From NCBI GenBank assembly GCA_903903925.1, contig CAIVAU010000096.1:55443-119442 (forward strand): a DNA stretch of 64,000 nucleotides, written 5' to 3'. Both the position numbers and the translations under genes were made by a program. This stretch comes from an uncultured cyanobacterium (lineage in GTDB: Bacteria; Cyanobacteriota; Cyanobacteriia; Cyanobacteriales; Nostocaceae). Positions within the stretch are counted from its first letter, which is position 1. Each line of letters starts with the position of its first letter. Shown one piece after another: positions 58,950-64,000 of this stretch. The notes under the pieces are model-generated. The model searched no databases, was not told where the DNA came from, and saw only the letters and a program-made list of their open reading frames with translations.

Positions 58950-60089
58950 CTAAACAACCAGAGACGAACATAATTTGTCTTCTAGTTCGGCTTCACGCTC
59001 TTGCATAGTACGAATAGCCTGAAGAATAACGTGATGGGCATTGAAACCGACTGAGTGTAGTTGCAGCCATTGTTGGGCTTCATTGCCTTCGTGAAGGATT
59101 TTTTGCAAGGGAGACAGAAAGCAGCTAAAGCCTTGTTGCTTTGCGATCGCCCAAACTTCCAGGGTAATTTCGTCAATCCAATCTCTAGCTAAGATGCTTC
59201 TGCCATCCTGCCAATGTCTCAGGTGTGCGTCTAGGCTAGAACGAGCCACGGCTGCTTCGTTGGCGGTTGTTAGGGAGATAAGTTCGTCAGGGGAGAAGAC
59301 ACTTTGACCTAAAGGATCGAGGCTCGGATTTTCGATGATTTGCAATAGGCGTGCTTCTAATAGGGCAGTTATTGCTAGTAAAGCAAGAGGGTCTGTGACT
59401 AAATCGCAAATTCTCAGTTCCAGGCGATTTAAGTTGTAGGGGCGGAGATCGCCATTAGGTCGTACCGATGTCCACAAATGCCGAACACTTTGCATTGTTC
59501 CAGCAGCTATCTGCTTTTCCACCCACTCAATATGGTGGGCATGGCTTTTAAATAACGGTACATGGGCAGGCGTTTGCGGGAAGAGACCCCAACGGGTAGA
59601 GTGATATCCAGTCGCTTTGCCATCTAAGAAGGGGGATGAGGCGCTGAGAGCAAGGTATAAGGGCGCTTCCATTCGGACAACGCGACAGGCCCTCATCAAT
59701 AATTCCGGGTCACTCATGCCAAAATTAATATGGACGCTAGAGGTGACGACTTTAGTGCCGTAGGTTTGCTCAATGTATGTATGGTAGGGATTGTTTGGAT
59801 TGGAACGAAAAAAGCGATCGCTACCACCCAAAGATAGGGTACTCCCTGGAACGATGGTGTAGTCGCCCAACTGCTTAAGATAGTTTCGCAGTGCTGCCCG
59901 AGGACGCAGTAAAGCACACAGTAGCTGGTCATAATCGTGAGATGGTTGAGTTATGTATTCTACATTCCGGCTATCTGGCTCCCGCTCAAATCCATCTAAA
60001 GCTGTAGCAATCTTGTCGGAGAGACCGACGATATCACCATTAGGTGTACCAGTGTACATCTCAATTTCAAAGCCTTTCGATAGCACCAC
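58950..60089 (-). CDS. gshA: Glutamate-cysteine ligase, cyanobacterial type
   Basis: First step of glutathione synthesis: joins glutamate and cysteine with ATP. It begins VLSKGFEIEMYTGTPNGDIV, with the family's N-terminal acidic loop, then EPDSRNVEYIT, PGSTLSLGG, SSVHINFGM and NRLELRICDLV. These fit the GCS2-like enzymes specific to cyanobacteria. Length 379 aa is right. It is a single gene facing away from the TetR/MFS pair. Confidence 0.92.
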   Translation of the reverse strand: MVLSKGFEIEMYTGTPNGDIVGLSDKIATALDGFEREPDSRNVEYITQPSHDYDQLLCALLRPRAALRNYLKQLGDYTIVPGSTLSLGGSDRFFRSNPNNPYHTYIEQTYGTKVVTSSVHINFGMSDPELLMRACRVVRMEAPLYLALSASSPFLDGKATGYHSTRWGLFPQTPAHVPLFKSHAHHIEWVEKQIAAGTMQSVRHLWTSVRPNGDLRPYNLNRLELRICDLVTDPLALLAITALLEARLLQIIENPSLDPLGQSVFSPDELISLTTANEAAVARSSLDAHLRHWQDGRSILARDWIDEITLEVWAIAKQQGFSCFLSPLQKILHEGNEAQQWLQLHSVGFNAHHVILQAIRTMQEREAELEDKLCSSLVV

Positions 60090-60254
60090 TTTATTCTTTC
60101 TCCACGTCTCTCTTTCTGAATTGTATCGGAGACAACGAATTTATGCATCTACCAGAAGGATGCTGATAGCGTCTGGATTCTATCCGGGGTGAAAACTATC
60201 TGCTGGTTTTAACTAGCCAATTATTTAATTGGGGCGAAGCGAATAATTGTTAAA

Positions 60255-60272
60255 CACTCGTTATAATGAGTG
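60255..60272 (+). promoter_or_regulatory. Promoter/operator palindrome of the TetR gene
   Basis: CACTC-GTTATAAT-GAGTG is an inverted repeat that contains a perfect TATAAT -10 box (60262-60267), 30 bp before the TetR start. A TetR dimer binding here would block its own promoter. A half-site like it (TTACTTACACTC) lies at 60280-60291. Confidence 0.6.
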
Positions 60273-60296
60273 CAAGCATTTACTTACACTCAGGAA

Positions 60297-60905
60297 ATGA
60301 ATAAAACTATACGGTCGCCAGCGCTTACCCGTGGGCGGTTAATAGAGGCTGCCACCCAGGTATTTGCCCAAGCGGGTCTTCAAGGAGCAACAACCCGTGA
60401 AATTGCGCGTGTTGCGGGTGTAAATGAGGTGACATTGTTTCGCCACTTTGCCAGCAAAGAATATCTGTTGAAGGCAGTGATTGAAAATGTGTTAGCGCTA
60501 CAGATAGAAGCGATCGCACATTCAGAAGAGTGGACGCAGGATCTTCGTGTTGACTTAAAGCACTACGCCTATTTATACAGTTCCATGCTGGAGGCACAAG
60601 AAGACTTAATTCGTACCTTGATTGGGGAAGCCAAACGTCATCCTGAAGCAGCACGGCAAATAATACAACAAGCAGCACAGTCGCTGAAAGAAAAACTAGC
60701 AGCATACCTGCATAGCGGTCAGACAAAAGGAACGGTGAGACCAGACCTTGACTTGATTGTATCTATCGATATGTTTACCGGTGCCCTGCTTGCCGGAATG
60801 CTGCGACGCAGTGCAGCGATGAATCCTTTGAGCTATAGCCGTGAGGATTATATCGAGAATTGCGTAGATATTTTTGTGCGCGGTATCAGTACCAATCCCC
60901 TGTAG
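60297..60905 (+). CDS. TetR-family transcriptional regulator
   Basis: Probable repressor of the efflux gene that follows. The DNA-binding part spans residues about 10-58: RGRLIEAATQVFAQAGLQGA, TTREIARVAGVNEVTLFRHF, ASKEYLLKAV. This is the classic TetR helix-turn-helix. The rest is an all-helical ligand domain with no recognised ligand. I chose ATG 60297, which has an AGGAA ribosome site. Length is 202 aa. It lies 45 bp before the MFS gene, in the same direction, and is probably one operon. Confidence 0.92.
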   Translation: MNKTIRSPALTRGRLIEAATQVFAQAGLQGATTREIARVAGVNEVTLFRHFASKEYLLKAVIENVLALQIEAIAHSEEWTQDLRVDLKHYAYLYSSMLEAQEDLIRTLIGEAKRHPEAARQIIQQAAQSLKEKLAAYLHSGQTKGTVRPDLDLIVSIDMFTGALLAGMLRRSAAMNPLSYSREDYIENCVDIFVRGISTNPL

Positions 60906-60950
60906 GTTGGCAATGCAAAAGACTTATACCTTAGGTTTATCCCGATTAAT

Positions 60951-62546
60951 ATGACCACAACCTCCAAGCCTCCAACTTCTCATCAAGTTCTAGCTGGTTA
61001 TGTCTACGGACCTCGGAAGTGGGCGATCGCGCTTACCGCTTCCTTAGGAGCCATACTAGAAGTGATTGACACCAGTATTGTCAACGTTGCCCTGACAGAT
61101 ATTCAAGCGAGTCTGGGAGCAACCATTACCGAAGTTGGCTGGGTCGTAACCGCATATGGAATAGCCAACGTGATCTTGATCCCTTTAACCGCTTGGCTAG
61201 GAGATTACTTTGGCAAGAAGACCTACTTCATCTTCTCACTCATTGGTTTTACCATTGCCTCAATCATGTGCGGTCTTTCCTCGAATCTCCCGATGCTGAT
61301 TATTTCACGTATTATTCAAGGTTTATGCGGTGGAGGGTTACTTGCCAAAGCCCAAGCAATCCTCTTCGAGACCTTTCCACCTCAAGAACAAGGCATTGCC
61401 CAGGCAGTTTTTGGTGTTGGGGTGATTGCTGGACCTGCCATTGGGCCTACCTTGGGGGGATACTTGACTGATGGTCTAGGTTGGCGCTGGATCTTCTTTG
61501 TCAATATTCCCTTTGGCATATTGGCTGTGGTCATGGCTTGGATATTTTTACTCAAAGATAAAAACAAAGATGAGCAGCGAAACCGAACTGTTGATTGGTG
61601 GGGAATTGCGTTTTTAGCAATCTCCATCGGCAGCTTCCAGACGGTGTTAGAGGAAGGGCAGAAAGACTACTGGTTTGAATCTAGTTTCATCTCCACCCTA
61701 ACAGTGGTTGGTTTCCTCGGACTGGGACTGTTTATCTGGCGCGAACTCTCGACCAAACATCCTGCAGTTAACTTAAGGGTACTACGTCATCGCTCCTTAG
61801 CCGCTGGAAGTCTTTACTCAGGAATTTTAGGTATGGGACTTTATGGAGCACTCTTTGCCGTACCAATCTTTGCCCAAAGTATACTCCACTTTACAGCAAC
61901 ACAAACGGGACTCTTGCTGGCTCCAGGAGCCTTAGCTTCAGCGGTAACGATGATTATGTTAGGTAAGTTATCGGGTAAAGTCGATGCCAGACTACTGATT
62001 GCAAGCGGTGCTATAGGGATGACCTTAGTGATGTTTCAACTGGCGAGTATCACTCCTCAGACAGGAACAGAAGATTTATTCTGGCCCTTAGTAGAGCGAG
62101 GAGCAGTTACAGTTTTAATGTTTCTCCCCCTAAGTCTAGCAAGTTTGGCTCCCTTACCTAAAGAGGAGATTTCAGCAGCATCTGGCTTTTACAATCTCAC
62201 CCGCCAATTAGGTGGCAGTGTGGGAATTGCTATACTAACCACGTTGCTTGATCGAAGGGAGGCTTTTCACCGAGCGATTCTAGTGACTCATATTACTCCT
62301 TACGATCCACAAACAAATCAGCGCCTCGACTTGTTGACTGGGCTGTTTGAGGGCAGAGGGATCGATGCTGTCAGAGCTCATAAGCAGGCACTCACCGTAA
62401 TTGATCAGACAATCAATCAACAAGCTGCCGTTTTGTCCTTCGCTGACATCTTTCGGGTGGTTGGAGTTGTGTTTCTTTGCTCGCTGCCTCTGTTACTATT
62501 TCTAGGTAAAGGCGGTTCTGGTGCTAAAGCTCCTACCGCTCACTAG
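60951..62546 (+). CDS. DHA2-family MFS drug/proton antiporter (EmrB/QacA type)
   Basis: Inner-membrane efflux pump with about 14 membrane helices. Family marks: ASLGAILEVIDTSIVNVALTD-type first helix (D in helix 1), motif A GDYFGKKTYF, the antiporter motif C GVGVIAGPAIGPTLGGYL, and RIIQGLCGGGL. The end is short and basic-poor. At 531 aa it is the usual size. It pairs with the TetR gene just upstream. No membrane-fusion partner (EmrA) is nearby in this window. The exported compound is unknown. Confidence 0.92.
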   Translation: MTTTSKPPTSHQVLAGYVYGPRKWAIALTASLGAILEVIDTSIVNVALTDIQASLGATITEVGWVVTAYGIANVILIPLTAWLGDYFGKKTYFIFSLIGFTIASIMCGLSSNLPMLIISRIIQGLCGGGLLAKAQAILFETFPPQEQGIAQAVFGVGVIAGPAIGPTLGGYLTDGLGWRWIFFVNIPFGILAVVMAWIFLLKDKNKDEQRNRTVDWWGIAFLAISIGSFQTVLEEGQKDYWFESSFISTLTVVGFLGLGLFIWRELSTKHPAVNLRVLRHRSLAAGSLYSGILGMGLYGALFAVPIFAQSILHFTATQTGLLLAPGALASAVTMIMLGKLSGKVDARLLIASGAIGMTLVMFQLASITPQTGTEDLFWPLVERGAVTVLMFLPLSLASLAPLPKEEISAASGFYNLTRQLGGSVGIAILTTLLDRREAFHRAILVTHITPYDPQTNQRLDLLTGLFEGRGIDAVRAHKQALTVIDQTINQQAAVLSFADIFRVVGVVFLCSLPLLLFLGKGGSGAKAPTAH

Positions 62547-62630
62547 CCACCGCATAAGAACCAAAAATTTCTCACTATTAAATAAATGGAAGCATTCACA
62601 GAATAAATTCAATCATGGAGAAGAACTCAT

Positions 62631-62834
62631 ATGTCAATTTGGCTGTTGATAGCATCGGTTGCTTATATTTTAGGGGCCATCATTCAATGGCTTGAATTTG
62701 GTCCAAAATTAAAGGAACTCGACGAATATACTAATTTTCCAATAGTTTGGTTGGCAAAATTAGTCACAGTATCTGGTTGTTTTATAGAAGCTTTAACATG
62801 GCCTTATAGCCTGATTTTAGGTAACGAACTATGA
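62631..62834 (+). CDS. Small two-helix membrane protein
   Basis: 67 aa from an ATG with a good ribosome site (GGAGAAG, about 7 bp upstream). Two hydrophobic stretches (SIWLLIASVAYILGAIIQW; IVWLAKLVTVSGCFIEALTW) are joined by a charged loop GPKLKELDEY. Family not recognised. It lies 84 bp after the MFS gene on the same strand and may be part of its operon, perhaps a small pump accessory; that is only positional inference. Confidence 0.6.
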   Translation: MSIWLLIASVAYILGAIIQWLEFGPKLKELDEYTNFPIVWLAKLVTVSGCFIEALTWPYSLILGNEL

Positions 62835-62904
62835 ATTATGAATTATGAATTATAAGTTGGGAGTAGAGGGAAAAAGAATTGTATTGCTTGAGGAACGTAA
62901 ACAG

Positions 62905-63054
62905 CTGGACTTTGGACTAATTTTTCCTGCTAAAGCGTCAAACCCAATCCTATCGATGGTTTTGCGTCTTAGCAGACTTCTTGATTTTTGTAGTACCTGA
63001 TGCTTGTCCAGTAAGCATTTCAGGCTACAAAAGTTAATTTAGTCCAAAGTCCAG
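62905..63054. mobile_element. 150-bp inverted-repeat element
   Basis: CTGGACTTTGGACTAA at the left (62905-62920) has an exact complement TTAGTCCAAAGTCCAG at the right (63039-63054). No coding sequence inside. It shares AGACTTCTTGAT and TTTGGACTAAT with the element near 42950. It looks like a MITE. Confidence 0.7.
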
Positions 63055-63061
63055 AAACAGA

Positions 63062-63772
63062 CTACTGGGATTGATTTGCCTGCAACCAGAAGAGTAAATC
63101 CTCTATCGCTGTAAAATCATCCAAGGCTTCGCCAAGTGCTTCTAACTGAGTTAGGGAAAGAGATTGGATGTGCGATCGCACTTCCTGTGATAACTCTCCC
63201 ATCCGTTTTTGTAGTACCTTGAGAATCAGTGTCTGTTCGCCTTGTTGTATTCCTTGCTGTATTCCTTGCTGTAGTCCTTGTTGTATTCCTTGCTGTAGTC
63301 CTTGTTGTAGTCCTTGTTGTATTCCTTCAACTTGACCCTCCTGTTTTCCACGCTCGTAGCCAATACGCTCACCTGTAGTTACGTAACTCATACTGCGCTC
63401 CTGTTCAATTTGTTTGAACTCTTCCCAAAACTCTTCTGACAACTCTGTTGGTAATATCATAACCCAATCGATGAATCGATACAGGTTGCGGATATCCTGT
63501 TCCTGCCAGCCTAAGTCATACAATCGGCGAATTAGGCTCAATTTCCACGTTTTCCGTTCTTGGAGTTGTTGGCTGGTTTGTTGTGTTTTTAAATGCGCCA
63601 TTACCACAGTTGCAAAGGGATTGTCACTTGCTTCTAGTTCCTCCCAACGGTTTTCGTAGTCCAACAACTTTACTACGCCAAATTCAAAGTTTAATTGAGT
63701 AAGAGGATAACTATAACTGTAGTGATTTGGTCGCCATTTACGGCTAGCATCACACAAAATTGGCCTTACTGA
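63062..63772 (-). CDS. Rpn-family (PD-(D/E)XK transposase-like) protein, N-terminus missing
   Basis: C-terminal ~236 residues of a cyanobacterial Rpn/DUF4351-type protein. Visible: WRPNHYSYSYPLTQLNFEFGVVKLLDYE, NPFATVVMAHLKTQQTS, and WVMILPTELSEEFWEEFKQIE. A Gln/Gly repeat (GIQQGLQQG units, coded by a ~12-bp DNA repeat at 63238-63330) precedes the final helical region. The catalytic N-terminal nuclease core should lie upstream, but at about 63773 the sequence turns into unrelated GC-rich DNA. The frame stays open through it to 63922 only by chance, so the true start is lost. Confidence 0.75.
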   Translation of the reverse strand, partial: SVRPILCDASRKWRPNHYSYSYPLTQLNFEFGVVKLLDYENRWEELEASDNPFATVVMAHLKTQQTSQQLQERKTWKLSLIRRLYDLGWQEQDIRNLYRFIDWVMILPTELSEEFWEEFKQIEQERSMSYVTTGERIGYERGKQEGQVEGIQQGLQQGLQQGIQQGLQQGIQQGIQQGEQTLILKVLQKRMGELSQEVRSHIQSLSLTQLEALGEALDDFTAIEDLLFWLQANQSQ

Positions 63773-64000
63773 TGGCATGTCGATGAAATCGGCCGCTGCC
63801 GCAAGTCGGGTCGTGTGCTGGTGCGAATCGATCCGCGTTATTTTCGACCGACCGAAGTCGATCTCCTGATCGGCGACCCCACGAAGGCCCACGAAAAACT
63901 CGGCTGGCGCCACGAGACGCACGTGCGCGATCTCTGTCGCGAGATGGTCAACGAGGATCTCAAGGTGATGTCGACCGGCGCCGTGATCAAAGACGATTGA
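63773..64000 (+). CDS. gmd: C-terminus of GDP-mannose 4,6-dehydratase, foreign composition
   Basis: 75 codons ending in TGA at 63998-64000. The reading [57 protein letters not shown] matches the end of GDP-mannose 4,6-dehydratases ([16 protein letters not shown]...LGW...EMV). The enzyme makes GDP-4-keto-6-deoxymannose for fucose-type sugars. The third codon positions are strongly G/C, unlike every other gene here, and there is no start. It most likely comes from another organism joined by assembly error, or from a very recent insertion. Confidence 0.75.
   Translation, partial: WHVDEIGRCRKSGRVLVRIDPRYFRPTEVDLLIGDPTKAHEKLGWRHETHVRDLCREMVNEDLKVMSTGAVIKDD

Noticed and set aside
63815..63922. Extension of the Rpn protein to 63922 as its N-terminus
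   Set aside because: These residues are the antisense of the gmd fragment and do not resemble an Rpn N-terminus; the frame is open by chance across the junction.

Overview
The window is cyanobacterial, apart from its last ~230 bp. The evidence is psaE, psb28, ndhO, a fibrillin-family gene, a cyanobacterial-type gshA, a KaiB-domain gene and frequent GCGATCGC (HIP1) octamers. Intergenic heptamer arrays (CTGACTC / GAGTCAG and CTCCCTG) and a Mo-dependent-nitrogenase C-terminal family protein point to a filamentous, probably nitrogen-fixing Nostocales-like organism. The species cannot be named from this.

Layout. 0.4-8.6 kb: a type III-A CRISPR-Cas locus (csm1/cas10, csm2, csm3, csm4, then csm5 and cas6 set apart by repeat elements), followed by a two-spacer array read from the minus strand. 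The Cas10 keeps its zinc site and GGDD cyclase motif but shows no HD nuclease motif. Csm3 keeps its catalytic Asp. No cas1/cas2 and no Csm6/Csx1-type effector is visible. 8.9-10.5 kb: a graveyard of accessory genes, with an HNH-nuclease remnant and an mqsRA toxin-antitoxin pair whose toxin carries an in-frame stop. 10.7-18.3 kb: core genes (mdh, ndhO, fpg, psaE, fibrillin, mraY, moaB, psb28, a His-rich CobW GTPase). 18.7-26.0 kb: a two-partner secretion cluster, TpsB pore - sedolisin (S53) protease - TpsA exoprotein. 26.1-29.0 kb: DUF4058, a C5 DNA methyltransferase with a broken GIY-YIG (Eco29kI-like) endonuclease beside it, an orphan antitoxin and a Uma2 remnant. 29.2-41.9 kb: malic enzyme, creatininase family, a nitrogenase-associated protein, an RHH/coiled-coil pair, a glycosyltransferase, mfd, a CNNM/CorC transporter and wecB. 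42-63 kb: pilT next to a two-domain KaiB-like gene, glgC, a P-loop kinase, a DnaJ-type chaperone, two peroxiredoxins, a glycogen-debranching enzyme, tRNA-Met, an M23/LysM protein, trmL, gshA, a TetR/MFS efflux pair and an Rpn-family gene.

Repeats shape the window. Heptamer arrays facing their complements sit at many gene ends and could fold into terminator-like stems. At least three families of small inverted-repeat (MITE-like) elements occur. Similar low-complexity DNA has entered mfd and the debranching-enzyme gene in frame. The last ~230 bp (63773-64000) are GC-rich and encode the end of a GDP-mannose 4,6-dehydratase in a different codon style; this looks like an assembly chimera or a foreign junction.
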